Notes: generated by a model from the sequence alone, not told the origin. A stretch of 62,667 bases of DNA from Perkinsus chesapeaki (GCA_013115145.1 JAAPAO010000146.1:1-62667), one strand, 5' to 3'. Positions 43,278 to 57,800 are shown, counted from the first letter of the stretch. Numbers and translations: made by a program.

Positions 43278-44729
43278 TTACAGCTGACCACATGCCGCGT
43301 CGATGGACCGGCCGAATGAATTTCTGAAGGAGGTCGTAATGCCCTCATTAGTTAGAATGGACTGAAACTGGTTCCAGTCCTCGCAGCGTTTGAATGCTGT
43401 CGACACATCTCGTGCCTCGTTATATCTACCAGAGCATCGAGCCAAAGATGCCACCAGCAACTTACGGCAATAAATTAACGTGATAAAGGTAACTTGTTTG
43501 TTTCGGTCTCTCCTTAATAAGCTGGGCCAACGCTCGGGCGTGCCTATCATTGAGGAACGCTTGCGGGAAACGCCACTGTACGGTGATCACCTTTCCGTGT
43601 CATTAATCCCCTTCAACAGCAAATATGATATCCATATCCGCCTTCCAGTCCGCTTAATACGATCATCCAGCACATCGAACACCTGCCGCCCGGCTCAGTC
43701 AGCGCAGCCAGAGCATGCCAGCCTTGCCTTAGCGAAAGGATAAACCTTTTGGATCGGCATTATCTTCTCCCGTTCCTCTGGAAAGGGACTGTGCAGCGAG
43801 TACGCCACATTAGCCTGAATGAACGAGCGGGAAGAACCGAGCGCAGTATGGGCCTGCTGCTGCTGAAGGAGCCTCGCGGCTGAGACCTGACATACCTGCG
43901 GATGCAGCTCGGTGAGTTTGACTAAACCAGGGATGATCCCAATCGTGGAAATACTCATGCGCCTCGCCGATAGCCCAACAAGCTGAGGATCAGTCAGGAC
44001 CGATATAGCATTGAATATCTTCGGATTTGCCAATGGCTCCCCCATACCCATGAACGACACCGAATCCACCACGTTACCTGGTAACAAGCCCTATCTTAAA
44101 GTAGACCGCCACAAGTGTAGCTACCTGTAGCGCGGAAAGTGAGAACTTGCCCGACAATCTCATCGACGCTCAACTGCCTCTTCAATCCTAGCTTACCGGT
44201 AGCACAGAAACTACAGTTGAACGCGCAACCTGGAAATCGACCAGAGAATCTTCAGTAGTATTCTTCACTTCGAAAAGCGGCGCAGAGAGCCTTCCATACA
44301 TTGCCAGCCCATGTACTCACCGATCTGGCTGGAGACGCAGAGGCTCGTATGGGAACGGAAGTCCAAGCCAACGGCCTCAAACTTCCCACCGTCCTGCCGA
44401 CTTTCGAGCAGGAATTTATGAGCGAAATCGGCCGATCCCCTACAAAGCGGAAGATTCTAATACACTAGCAGTGACGCCCCTTTGGATTGACAAGCGTTCT
44501 CTAGAGCTTCCAGCACCTACTGCTCGAGGACTCGCAATGGCGAAAGGCTGTCGCCAAAACTAGCCTTCAGTTTGTCCCTAACCCGTTGTGGAACTCTATT
44601 GATAGCATCCGGTGAGCTGACCCCCTTCTTATAAATATCTTGTATCACCAGCCCGATTTGCCACTCTGGTGTATTCCTGCCAAACACAAAACATGCCAAG
44701 GCGTTCCGGTCTCCCAACACATCCCGCAA
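43278..44729 (-). CDS. Radical SAM rRNA/tRNA adenine-C2 methyltransferase, RlmN-like
   Basis: Iron-sulfur radical SAM enzyme; bacterial RlmN methylates A2503 of 23S rRNA and A37 of tRNA. Exons are read on the minus strand. The N-terminal helical domain has [20 protein letters not shown] and [12 protein letters not shown]. Then comes [12 protein letters not shown], and the cluster motif [13 protein letters not shown] (C-x3-C-x2-C) near 44200, followed by [19 protein letters not shown]. Next are [79 protein letters not shown], and the C-terminal IDAACGQL with its conserved cysteine just before the stop. All diagnostic motifs are present. The N-terminus beyond 44729 is unresolved, so an organelle-targeting extension could exist upstream. 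Confidence 0.88.
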
Positions 44730-45449
44730 GCCTCTCGTGCCCCACAGGGAAAATTCATCGACTTTTCTGGTGCACGCGTCAAGCTTGGATTCCCTTTCCC
44801 CACCTTACTCCTTCTCCAGGCACTCTACAATATCCGTTAGTCGTTTTGACAACGCCATTGCATGTCTCGGAATATGTTTACTCTGCTGGACTGTCGCAGC
44901 TATCGGCCGAGACAAGGCTTGCTGTGATTTGGCGCTCACAGCATTCATGGAATTCGTTAACTACAGCAGGAGTCCTCGGATATTGGTCGCCGTCCACTGT
45001 GAAGTTGAGCCCATCGAAGTTACGGTCCCTAGAATTCGTGAAAATCTAGGAATCTGCAACTCAGCCTCCACAATACAACGAAAGCATGCAGCACTCTCTG
45101 GCGGTTGAAAAATCTGCACGTATGCGCACGCGCACGCGTCAAAAAATAGAGGCGCGGATTCGAACCGGCGCAATTCACCACAAGGCTTGTCAGTAATGAC
45201 CAAATTGGTCCGCAGGCTGCCGACTAGCATACATGCCTAACTCGGCTCACGATACGTCCATCAGTGAAAATGGGTCACATAAAATCGTTAATTCCCGGTA
45301 TATTCGAAAAGTTCAGCATAGGTGCCGGAAATCCGTCCTCCTGTTTAAATTGAACATCATCATCTCAACAACATCATTGGTAGTTAATATCGATACCCTA
45401 CACCATCAGTTGTTAGGCTCGCTTCGTGGTGCCTCAAGCAGCACGTTCT

Positions 45450-48400
45450 CATGAGCAATCACACAAGTCTGCTCCAGAGTGTAGTGGTGTAGCACTCTCG
45501 GAGTAGTGCCTAACACAAATCACAACGCCGACCAGCAAGAGTCACGCTGCACCCGCTCACCTTCAATTTCAATGTGTCTCTTCATAACCTTACCAAACTC
45601 ATAGACTGTATCCGACTCTGCATGCCTAATGCGGACCCGTAGCGCCTTGCCGACCGTGAGCCATGTACCCTACTCTCGAAGATTTATCCAGTCCTCGGTA
45701 AGGGCAAAGACACCCTCAAGCTCCTCGTTCGCTGATGCCATCGTCCTCTTCGCCCACTTCTCAAGGACAACCAACTTCTTTGCCAGCAACACCTGTATGA
45801 GTAGTAACGAAGAACCGCTTCCGGCATAGCGAATCTGTTTCTGTTACTGATCGGTGGAAATTATCGATGAGTGCAGTAAGCGAAAAGCCATGATATCTCA
45901 AGGGTTATCCGCGGCTATTTTCACCTTCTCTTGAAGCAAAGCCTTCTGATAGTCCACAAACGCATCCGGTGGCGGCTGGACATCAACTGGTTCCGGCGGA
46001 GGCTCCGATTTCCCTTTTTTCCCTCCCTTAGTTGTTGCTGCGGCCTTCGGGTCTGTCACGGGCTCCGGCGGTTTGCTGGGGTCCTGGAAGCATAGCCTCC
46101 ACACTCCACTTACAAGCGACTCTCAGCGCACGAAGATTGCCTGGCTCATAGATAAAGCGCCTACCTTCCATTGGGTAAGTCGACCAGGCGGCGACTCTGA
46201 GGCAGCACGGACCGTCTCAATTAGGTTGTCGATGAACGGGAAGATCCACTCCCCTTCCACCGGAGGGTCCGCTTCCCTATCAGGCTCTATGAACCTGAAC
46301 CCTCCTGCCCTGTACCTCCGTCATCATGCCTAGCATCAAGATCCTTCGACCTACTTGCGAATTTGGCTGGCAGACCAAACTAGTTCCGGTGCCTCGACCT
46401 TCTCATCATTTGCCTCCGCCGTGGCAGCCATGTAGGCTTCATATTTCTCTCTATTAGCATCTACCTAAAGTCATAATGAAGACATGGGCTCACGGGGGGC
46501 TTCATTTGGAGCCCCTAAACCTCTCAGTGAACACTCCCGAATCTCACTGGATCTACAAACCCGCTAGCCTTAGTCCTGGCTGTCGACGAAAGAAGGCTCG
46601 ATGTTCATTTCCAAAGCTCATCGACAAGGTTCGAAGAGCGTCGTGAAGCGTACTTACTGTCTCCTGGTCCACACTCAATACGTCAATCTTCTGGATCAGC
46701 TCTTCGGGCACTTCTTCATGCAAGACTGGCCCACCATGTTCAGACGGCAACAGGAGTGAATAGGCGTCGCGGAGCAGCCTGCAGGCACTGTAGAACCGGG
46801 TGTACCTGAAGACAGTGAGGTACTTCACATATCGAAGTGTCCGAACCTACGAAAGTGAAGCCACCCTACTTACTCGGCTCGGAATAGGGACTGTATAGCA
46901 GCTGCAAGTGCTAGTAGTATCGTCTCTGCCACATTTGATGCGATAATCTGCCAAGTTAGAGCCTTCTTAGGATAGCAACAGCAGCAAACTGCGGAGCCCA
47001 CCTGTTGTCGGAGATCCCGAGTCGCCTGAATCTTCTTCTGAATGAACTCGGTCACCAATTTCTGGCAGAGCTCGTCCACCTGACGGCACACGCTCGTTTA
47101 GGAACGAGCGGAAGTGCCTGTTGGGAAAGATACCCTTAGGTGAAGCTCATCCTTGGTCTCCTCGTTCTCTCGGCACATATCGCTGTACTCATCCGTGAAA
47201 GCATTAAATTCAGCAATGAAGGTCTCAACATGACTCTGTCGACAGTCGGGCAGTTGGAGACTCTTGACAATCAAAGACCTATCGGTGGTGGGCTCACGTC
47301 CCCAGTGAGCCCACAGGTCACCTGCCTTATATCGGAGACGGTACGCTGAATACTTTGCCGGCACCGGCGGAACCATCGGAAGGTCTAAGTTGTAATCGAG
47401 AGATTGACACATAGCCGTTAGTCGGCGCTTACCTGACGGTATTGTTCATCCATACCACCCATGCCTGTGACTGCTAGTTCCCACTGTTCCGCTAAGAACA
47501 GGATACTGCAGACATCACAATGCTTCAAAGATTCCACCATGCTAAATGATACAGGAGCCTGATAGGAAGAGTCACATTAAGCCTGGAATATGTACCGAAC
47601 GCCTTAAGCCACTCACACTCTCAGCAACCTCCGAATTGTCATTTGACGTGGTTGCCTCTTCAAGCCGCTCCTCAGGTAGATCCTAAAGGCCGCCACCTCG
47701 TAAAGGTTGAAGAAGCCGACTTGCCTCCAGAGCCAACAGCAAAGAGCTAAGGGCTTCATCGGGAGTTCTGCATGCTATCCTTAAAGTCGGACAGCCCAGA
47801 TCATCGAACGTCCGCGATAACTGTTCCTCTCTCTCATCAAAAGCGTGATACCTACGCAGCAAAATCACAAGCAATTGATAAACTGAAATGCTCACAGATG
47901 GGGCAGCATGCTGGTCGGGTATGCTGGGTCCTCATACTCTACCGTACGCCCAAGGGAGATGTGGCACTTCTGCAGAAGGAGGTCTCCCACGTATATGATG
48001 TCAGCACCACTACTGTTTTTCTGGGAGAGCTGTTGGAGTCCTTACTGCTCACTGTCGCTATGAAGTTTTCCTGCACTACATGTAAGTTGCTTACTGAAGA
48101 TGGAACAGCTACCTGTGTTGCTTCCAACGGTAGACGCGGCTGTCCGAGGGGTGACGCTGGTGACCCTCCCAGTGATTCAATCACCGCAGTCGCTTCGGGC
48201 GAGGCCTTACGGACGATCTCAGAAACGATAGGCGGTGGATCGGTCTGAGCAATGGCAATGGCAAGACCCTCGCCGACCGAATGAAGCTGGGACTTCACAA
48301 GCAGAGAGGAAGAAGATTCTTAATCAAGCAAACACAAAACGGCCTAAATGAGCATTGGGAAGGTAGAACAATATTGATAGAGCTAACTGACCCCTTAGGA

Positions 48401-51400
48401 CGCACCTGTATATGGAAGACCACCCCGCTCTCTTTATCCTGTAATCGGCCCAGTGCCCTCCTGCTAAGCTCTTCGTTGGGGACATCAAGAACCTGGATTC
48501 ATTACCATTCTCACCCGGGACTAATTCTAGCAGCGAGAGAGCCCACAACTCGCAAGTCGAAACCGCAATCAGTCTTGGTATCTGAGCTACTCCCATACGC
48601 CCAAGTGCAGCCCGCGAATGAAAGAACTGAAGAACGTACATAGAGGATTCTGCTGCAGGCTCACACCTACCACGGTCAAGTATCGGGTCACCAAGGTCAA
48701 GGTGATCAGATGGGACCACACCAGCAAGCCGGCGAGACAACATTGCCAATTGGCATTCTGAGGGAATCAGGAATATTATTAATGGCCATTCCCACACAAG
48801 GGCTACCATCGTTCGGAAAGCCTACAATGACCCAACCTGGCCTCCCAGTCCCTGCACCACACTCCTAACAACAACACCAGGAATACTGACGACTGCGATC
48901 ACGGAGATACTCCACTATATGCTTTACTGTGCCTTACCTCTTCAACAGAGCCTCCACCGAGCTGCTGATCCAGTTTAGCTACAATCATAGCGATGTATGT
49001 GTCATCACTGATGGCCCCTAATGGTGAACCCAATTTGCAGCTCCTTACCTACGCTAACCTACCTCCCCCGGCCAGCTCCTCCAGTGCCTTCTGTCCACAC
49101 CCCCTCAATGCCGTTGGTGAAGCATCCCCAACCTTGTTAGCCAATGCCATGCACTCTGATACCACAGCGTCCATATCGATGATGGTTACTCCCGGGTATC
49201 TGATCAGGAGGAGACGATACCTTACAAAGCACAATGCACCAAACCTCTCCTTTAGCCCACTCAACAGGGTCTTTTTGCCAGCCAAATACTTGCCACTAAG
49301 GAGGAGTCGGAAGCCAGATGTCGGCGTGGACTGAAGACCCGCGTTATTTCCAACAGTGCAGACTTTTAGGCTCACCTTTGCGTTCTCTCTCCTGAGCTTG
49401 GCTGGTCTGGCAACCTTGCACACGTACTCCACAATCTCAGATACCCATGGATTAGTGTAGCAACCGATACCCTCTTCATCAATGGAGTTGGACAATACCG
49501 CATTCAGCGAGGTATCACCATCAGTAACCTCTCCGAAGCGCTCCACTAGCATACCCTTCGCACCCTAATTCGATTCACCCTGTTCCATGCCGCACACCTC
49601 TTCACACCTCAATCACAGCGGCTTCATCCTCTTCTGGCATTGTCCACTCCCCGCTAGCTTGCAAGTACTCCTCCACTTCCACACGGTCGATGAGATCATC
49701 ACAGTCCTCCGTCTCCCTACCCCAAGCCTAGCCCTCAACAATAAGCCTGTTGCCCTAATCCAAAGCACTAACCTTCATCCTATCCGAGGCTGCAACCAAC
49801 ACCTCTCCATGCTCCTTCAGTTGCCGAAACTTGAAGGGATCTGCCTCCCCGATCTCTGGGGGTTTCACTATCGAACCCAATGGCATGAAAGAGCCCTAAC
49901 AGTGTCCGGTATCCCAGAGTCATCAACAGACGGCCACCCAATCATCGCTGCGCCTTTCCTCCAGACAGAGCCCCTCCACGAATGCAAGCTGCCATCCCTT
50001 CCACGTTTCATCCTCTACTAGCGGTTCTCTACTATCAGTGATACCTAAACGGCCACTAATACCCCAACATCGATTAGGGCCGCCTTACGCCGATGGTCGA
50101 CAGCGCAGCACGCCAGACACAGCATTTGCTCCAGCAGCCTCTCTGCTACATCACACGCATCATTATTCCTGGCAGCTCGAGACTGCCGATGTAGTATACG
50201 ATACTGCTTTTTATGCTCCTAAAGGGGCCGATGCCCACGGAGGGGGGAAGCCATGTTGCACCGAGATCCCTTTTACACATACGTAGCCTCACAAAGCTGT
50301 CAGCTGGCTTGCGGATATTTTTGCCTTCCTTTGGAGATGTTGAAATTCATTCGCGAACCCAAACGGGTGCAAATCTGCTTCCAATTAGTTACAGGATTTC
50401 CAAGGCCATCCTTATAAATATCATGCACATTGGCCCAGCAATATCATCCAAAACCCCCCAATCGCCCCCACCTCTATCCCAAGCTTAAGCCTCCTCAAAG
50501 CTTCCACTGCCATCGCCTCCTCCCTCCTCTGCAGCACCTCTTCGCGCTCATTTTCATGTAGGTCGATCCTAGCCCGACGGAGCGATGCATTGTCGACTAC
50601 ATAATGCTCATAAGCTGCCATCTTATCAAAGACCTGTCAACAGTACTATGGAACATGACGCCCTTCCAAACACCTCACCGTCTTTTCGAGCCTTTCCTCA
50701 GCCTCGCAGTTCCGATTCACAGCGCACTCCTCCATGCGACGGCGCCAATGGGCAGTCATACGGTCGGCTTCATCCTCTCCTATCTAACCACACAACCTTG
50801 CCCATTTATCCTCCACAAGCATCGCCTACTGCCACTATAATGCGTCGCCTCCATTTGTCACTTCTTTCACGGGCAGCGTTCCCCGCCACTTTGCTGTTCC
50901 TCATCTCGTCCACGAACTTCTCCCCAGCTGCCGAGCTGCCTACATACTTCAGCCTCGCCCGCCATCAACACCTCGACCCTACCAACTCCACTTTCCTCTC
51001 GCAGTCTGTCAGCTCTCCGCGCCAATTGTCGAACAAACTCTGCGGCTGTGGCAGGCCTTGTGGCATCCTCGCTGATATCGCGTTCCTTCCCTCCCACCCC
51101 CGCCACGAGTCCCTATACTGCTCCAATGCAGCTGGCGAAGAGCCCTATGCCCGAGGAGCTCACCCTTGTTCCAGGCGCTGCAACAAGGTTGTCCTCGAAC
51201 TCCTGGATACCCTCAGACACTTCACGAGCGGCACTCATTCTCTCCTTCAGAGCAGAATTCCTCGCTGCCGTTAATCGGGACTATGAGCCAGAGGAAATCG
51301 CAGTGTGCAGAGATATGCGTAATAGTGCAGAATTTACCTTTATGTACTTAGAATCATCCTGCTCTCTACGCTGCCTTCCTCGCAAGCTGTCCTGCCATCG

Positions 51401-51843
51401 TTCCTTGTGGGACTCTTCCCATTTCACACTCTAAAAGCACAGCAAAGTGCACTATCGTCTCCATTAAAAGGACAGTGAGTTATTGCTAGCCACTTTCCAC
51501 GTATGAAGCTATCCACAGCATAACCCGATAGTCCCCAAGCCTTTACAGAGACCAATGTCACCGAATAATCGACGCCGGCCCTATACAGAAGCCGTGGCTT
51601 ACTCTGTCCTTTTTTCCCCTTTCATGTCCCAATAGCATTTCACGGTTCACGAGCCGCTGTAACTCCGCCTCCTCTTCCTCCATCCTATCAAAGACAGCAG
51701 CTGCCCCACTGCAAGCAGCAGCAGTCTGTTCATTATTGTACATGTCGAGCTCCCTAGCGCGCCTCTCAAGGTCCCACCGATGCTGCTCGAACTTTTGCAG
51801 CTTCCGAGCCAAAAGGCGCGCAGCCTGCGTCGATTGCGACATT
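45450..51843 (-). CDS. SPEF2/CPC1-like central-pair flagellar protein
   Basis: Very large multi-exon minus-strand gene, the longest in the window. Coding pieces are Lys/Glu/Pro-rich: KPPEPVTDPKAAATTKGGKK, FIAEFNAFTDEYSDMCRENE followed by ETKDELHLRV and VDELCQKLVTEF, the last two closely resembling SPEF2. A degenerate adenylate-kinase-like domain is visible: GFRLLLSGKYLAGKKTLL (P-loop), VTIIDMDAVVSECMALANK, and GWVIVGFPNDGSPC. The proposed 5' exon (51843) starts MSQSTQAARLLARKLQKFEQ and is coiled coil; the usual N-terminal CH-like domain was not found, so this exon may belong to a separate small gene. CPC1/SPEF2 sits on the C1b projection of motile axonemes. Exon limits are mostly unresolved; the end near 45450 is approximate. 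Confidence 0.6.
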
Positions 51844-51931
51844 ACACTGCTACTATGATCTGGGAACGTTCCCAGCTTAATTGACAGCACAACAGATTGA
51901 AAATGAAAAATAGACACCGACTCGCCGAGTC

Positions 51932-54780
51932 TCAATCGGACTTGATATTCCTGTATATCGCGAAAACGAACTTGCACGCACCCAAGTACCCCACAGTGCC
52001 GCAAAACAACGTCATACCCAGGCAGATGAATGTGGAGGTGCAAACGTAATAGAGCCATTGAGATATTCCCGACATGTGGGTCGAATGATGGTAATAGTAT
52101 ATTGAGTAAAGAGCAATGTAGATGCCAATACTGGAACTGCACAGGAAGCTCATCCACTGCCAACGGTAGTCCTCGCTGTTGAGTAGGAGATATACGCACG
52201 TTATCGAAACGCATATCAACACCAATGTAAGCAAGCCGAAGATGGCCAACATAAATCCATAAACGTAGTAGATCTTATTATAGGACCACAGGCTCGAGAA
52301 CACAAAGTACATCTCGATGAAGACGCACCCAAATGGTACTAGACCTGACGAATGTAACAATCACACTACAGACGACTTGGATGATACTCACCAGCGCCGA
52401 GGATGAGGCCGGGGACGAAGAAGCGATGCTTGAGAGGTATTGGCCGCTTTAAGTGATGGACTCTACAAGGGAAGCTGCGGTCCGCTGCAGATCGTCTGCC
52501 CCATAGTGTCCCGATAACATGTAGAGGTACGCACACCTACACAAACAGGTGGGGCAAAGGAGGCCCGGGGAAGCCCTTACCGCTAGGAAGGCCAATAAAA
52601 GGATGACGATAGTCTTGAAGGGTATGGCGTAGGTTAGGCCTTTAATCCATGCTGTTGTATTAACAATCATAAACATCAGGCAGAGCACAGCTGGTAGGAA
52701 GAATACTTGATAAATCATCGCCTTCTTCCAAGTCTTACCACCAAACTGACGGTATCTAATAATAAAGAAGGTTCACAGCACTTACTCCAATGATAACAAG
52801 TAAAAAATACAGAGCTAATGAGCCTCCACTAACTTACAGGCGTCCACCGGCATACCCAGCAAGTATCGTAGTGATAACGTACATGAACACTGCCGATGCC
52901 CTTGTTGTACCTCGCTCTCTATAATACCTACACAACAACGATACCACTACACACGAAAAGGTACATATGCCTACGTATTGGTTATGGCCAGTATAAGCAC
53001 ACCAGCTATAGTAGCCGCAATATGGACACCAGTACTAACCAACACAGAGAGCTGCATTAGATAAGGAGGTCGACGGAACACGTCCCCATGTATTTGCTTC
53101 CAGCCAGAATCGTCACCTGTCCAAACTACCACAGGTGGGTAACTCAATTCCCTACCGGCTCTATCAAAGTTCTCGAGCTCCTCTTGTTCGGTCATAGTGT
53201 ACTTTGTGAAATCCTTACGCAGAGTCTTCATAAGAATAATACTCACAACAGCGATCAGGAAAATACAAAGCATGAACGAATTCACAATCGAGAACCAGTG
53301 TACCTATCAAACCCGTAGCAGTCAGCTGTCGAACGTCCTCCCCGTCACTTTGTGTTCAAAAAAGTTGGTCTCGAGATACTTGTCGAATCTCGATGCATAT
53401 GGCTTGTCGGTATTCTCCCACTCGACAGAATACGTAAACTGTAGCAAAGTGCCTTCAACCACTGGCATTGGGTTACCAGGTATCATATCAACACTGATAA
53501 CCTACAAAGACAAGGAGGCTATCAAGGGGAAAAACAAAGGGCGGTAACAAAGCTGGATTATGAACGAAAAAATCTTCAGTGAGGACGGCTTATATATAAC
53601 GACAGTATAGCTGCTAGTGCCGCAGGCAGCAGGATTCAACTGGCGGGGACTAGGAAGATCTGCTTAGTAGTAGCATTACCAACGATCACTATAAAACACA
53701 TTTGCCGACAGCAACGAAAGGAAGAGTCAATTGATAGTCAGGATTGCACTAACCTGTCCATCGTTCTTTTTGAGGTGGAAATCTCGATGAGTGTAAATAA
53801 CCTCTGGGCGATGACTGCCTGGAATACGACAATCATCATACAGCACTTCACAGGCACCTTCTGTTTAACAGCATCACCTCCACTGCCTTCTATTAAAGCT
53901 TCTGCTCCACTGCCTGGTTGACCAAGGAATGCCCATATTGGTAGGTCATCGATGTACATCTCATACCTGCAGCCACAATATCCTGTCTACCTACTTTTAC
54001 CGTACACATGTCGACAACAGCTCACCACAGTAACGTGAGCACCGAATGGAGTGACACCAAAGCGATGAATGATATTATCAAATCGTGTATCACTCAGCAT
54101 CATCCGCCACTAAGATTCTTACATGTACAAATGCACCCACAAATGTATATGTACAAATCCCTGGTGATAATATAAGGCAAAGAACGTATTACCAAACTGT
54201 ATAATAAGCTGCCTTATAGGCACATTCAGTCAACAATTTCACTTGACCGTGGTAAGAGAATAATGATGAGCACCGAAGAGGCCCTTCTTACCCTACCGAT
54301 AGTTATCACTAATAGCTCTACTTAAAGCTGCTGCCTTCTCCCTCGTTAACACCATATTACACGTTGGTGTCTCCAATACGTTCCCTACCATTCACACTAC
54401 ACAGAGCCAAACTCCCACCCGGAGCACCCTACTTCCAAATTTAATCTCCAAAAATTGGTTCTCCATGAAGTCATGTCCCTCCAGTTCTTCCCCTATGCTC
54501 AAGTCACCCTTATTCCCACCCTTGTCCGCCTCCACCTCGCACAACCCCAGCTTAGTATACGGATATGTCTCGTGGGGATTATTATACGGTCCGACTGAAA
54601 CAGCAGCCTACCATAGCCCCCCTTGAAGCCCTATAGCCCCTCCCCACTACCCTTATCCATCCATACTATCACCTCTGCTCCATCAGTATACTCAGTCTCC
54701 TCTCCCAAGCTCATGACCGCTGTCATGGCTAGTAGCAGCCATACCAGGCTCACAGAGCAGTGGAGTCTTCTAGAGACCAT
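51932..54780 (-). CDS. TM9SF/EMP70 nonaspanin
   Basis: Nine-span membrane protein of endosomes and Golgi, involved in sorting and adhesion in relatives. It starts at 54780 with signal peptide VSLVWLLLAMTAVMSLG, then VGPYNNPHETYPYTKLGLCE (the VGPYxNPxETY hallmark), the short loop TCNMVLTREKAAALSRAI, and MYIDDLPIWAFLGQPG, matching the DDLPIWG motif. The membrane half ends LVPFGCVFIEMYFVFSSLW, KIYYVYGFMLAIFGLL, NSEDYRWQWMSFLCSSS, and MTLFCGTVGYLGACKFVFAI. The last residues YRNIKSD give the KxD Golgi-retention signal. The N-terminal lumenal domain spans about 54780-53050. At least ten exons; several introns around 60-100 nt. The SPEF2-like gene starts 88 bp after its stop. Confidence 0.93.
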
Positions 54781-54899
54781 AACGAGGATCAAAGTCTGTC
54801 TGGCATCCACCAGTCACCCTTTCCCTAATTAAACACTCCAACACAAATCCTTTACCCTAGTGTACATCTAAGCAAACGGTCAAAGCCGGCAGCAGCAAG

Positions 54900-57800
54900 T
54901 GAGCCATGAGTTACACATCCACAGGACCACCATTCGTGGTGAGTTCGGCGTAGTTGGCATAAGCCTCAATAGCCCAGCAGCTGTCTAAAGCAACTGCCGG
55001 CGCCTATACGGTCTCATTATCTTTTTGGTGCTGCCAATCAAGCTTGGTAATGACCTAAGACGAACAACACCTACTCCTCAGCTTAAGTGGTTATCGTACC
55101 CATTGCTCGCCTCACCACAGTCCCCAATCCCCAAAGCATCCTGCAACGCTTCCCGTCCCCTCCTTATCTGTTGCCTCGATCGTCGCTGGATATACATACT
55201 ACGGAGGCAGCCGTAGGCACCACAAGGCTTACATGCCGGTGCCTTCCTTCCAAGGAGGCCATCTCCATACAGTCCGTCATGCCTTTGCTCTTCCTCACAC
55301 TCTTACGCTTCAAACGGGTATCATTAAACACCATCGAGCCCAACTACGAATCGGCTCAAGATAGGATATCCACATCGTCCTCCTACCTGCCGCAACTGCA
55401 AGTCCAAAGCCTCTCTCAGACAGCTCAGTTGAGGGTCATCCACTAGGCCTACTACATCACTGGGGGCCTCAAAGAAGGTTGCTGAATGCGCTAGATCCTC
55501 CTGCCGCTGAGCTATGCGACGAAGCAATCGGTGCCCTTCCACAAACCGCCGAAAAAGCAGCCTGATTTAGCAATGAACACGAACCGACAGCTAGCCTACC
55601 CATCATCCGTAGCCAAGTCCCATGTGCCTTCCATGCCTTCTTCCTTTTCAGCTGGCTGGAGCCCTTTAGGTGACCAACTATAATTCTCGTAGTCGGTAGT
55701 GCCCAACATATCATCCATCTTACTAACATCCTGTACTCGCCTCCTAACACCATATCAACCATCTCGTCACCACAGCTCATCTCCACACATTTCACACACA
55801 AGTATATGAAGCTATCCCAGCAGAGCCTTTGTACACCCCCCATCCTCCGTACCGATTCTCCTGTATGACCCTCGCTATCTTGGCAGGCGTGCCCCTATAC
55901 GCCAACTTCTGATGCCTTAGCACCTGCAGCCCATCCCCTACACACTACCAAACATGCCCCACTATAACCTCCAGAATCTCCTCCCCCACTATGCTGCCTA
56001 TATCCGTCTGTAAATCTTCCAATCGTTGAGCTCTCTCCAAAGCATCCTGGTATAGTCTGCGGAATACTGCCCTAGTAACCTTGTTATCCTCTAAAGCCTC
56101 CTTCGCATACGAGCTCTGCGTAAGGGACCGTTTAAAGCATCTTTGAGCAGCAGCAGCAGCTCGAAGGCCTCCTGAGATTATCAAAAGTGCCGCTAGTATG
56201 CAAACCAATTACTCTAATCAATGTATATATCTTTATATTGTTTATTACTAATTATATATAATAAATATATACCCCTTCAGTTAGCACATACACCGTACAA
56301 TAGTCATGATAGGTGGTCGGAGGCAGCACCGGAAAATCATGGAGAGGCCTCCCTCGAGCCATCCAGGGTGCCGCAACCTCCTTGTCAAACATCCTTCCCA
56401 GAGATTTGTATGAAGTAAAACCAATGCCGTGAAAGGTAAATCTATCGGCTCTCTAACCTTATTTCACAGTCTCGCACCTCATGCCGCCGACCACAAAGCC
56501 TCGAGTATTTATTACCACTATAACCCATAGGGCTCCCTCCTCCTCCTGTATGCCCCCATCCATGACCCTCTGCTGTCAGCCTGGTAACATAACCATTATA
56601 TCGGCAGCCGGTCTAAGCATACCCTACCTCATCGCGGCGGCATCCAAGGCGCTTGCTCCAAGAGCATCCTCAAGCTCCAAGATACGCCGTCTTAAAAGCT
56701 GCATCTACACCCCAGCCACGCCCTACCACCAAGCTACCACGAAGCAGCTCACCTCCTCCACACTGAAGCCCGCTATAGTCCCTCCACCATCCCTATCCAG
56801 TGGCCCTGGCGTCAAACAGTATTCCTTACCAAGATGCCCCACACCACCATCCCTCCCACGTAAGGAGTTTATCAGACTCGTGCTAACCTGTACAGGCCCA
56901 CTCACCACAGACCGCTGGAGACAACTCACATCCGTCTGTGTGGCTGCCGTCCTAGCAGCTCTGCTCCCCAACTTAGCCTTCTCCTAAGGCCGCATACAAG
57001 GGCAAGGGATTTCCCAGCTACTCGCATATCCTCCAATTCACCCTGGATTTCAATCAACGATGCCCTGGCGTTTGAGGCCTCCAAGCGCGCTGCAGCGACA
57101 TCAGCTTCGAGCTTGGATATTCTTTTATGGTCATCCTAATCCGCCCATCTACAATATGAAGTGCACCACCACAGCAGCAGCTTACATTCCTCCTGGTCAA
57201 TTTAGCAAGAACACCTTTAACTCTGTCATCAATAACTAGCTTGATAGTCTCCTTTACTCTATCACTCAAACCATTAGTTGCATCTGTCAAGCCAGCATCA
57301 TCCCTCCACTCCCACCAGTGCTCTATCCCTCCACTCGATTCTCAAGAGACTAACGCTTCAAGTTCGCCGTCCAGACACTAACAGCCCGCGCGAAGGGAAC
57401 TTGGAGAAGTGAGGCAAAACAGGAATAGACTACGTGGTAATTCCTGTTCAAAGACACGCTCATTAGTTCAGGCAGTACTTTGTCTATATCCACTCCATGA
57501 AGCCAATGATCCCTTACCAAAGAATATCGCATCTTCCGCCATTCCTCCCTCCGGTGTGTCATGAGCCTTCTCTAATGCCGCTATAACATCATCATCCAAA
57601 GCTCTATTTTGTTCCCGAAGGAAAGTGACCTCCTACACACCACCCACTGGTAACGCCCTCCAATGGTCATTTCGCCCTCTTTAAATATTTTAAACACACC
57701 TTCATATAGTTCATCCGTTGAACCTCTATTTTTTCATTGAGCTCTCGCATGGTTTGGCGGGCATGATACAACTCCTGCTCATCTTGTTGGAACTGCGCCT

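Noticed and set aside
51558-52214. One 218-codon minus-strand gene spanning the TM9SF end and the coiled-coil start
   Set aside because: Its first part overlaps the nonaspanin C-terminal exon in another frame; only the part from 51843 down is protein-like.
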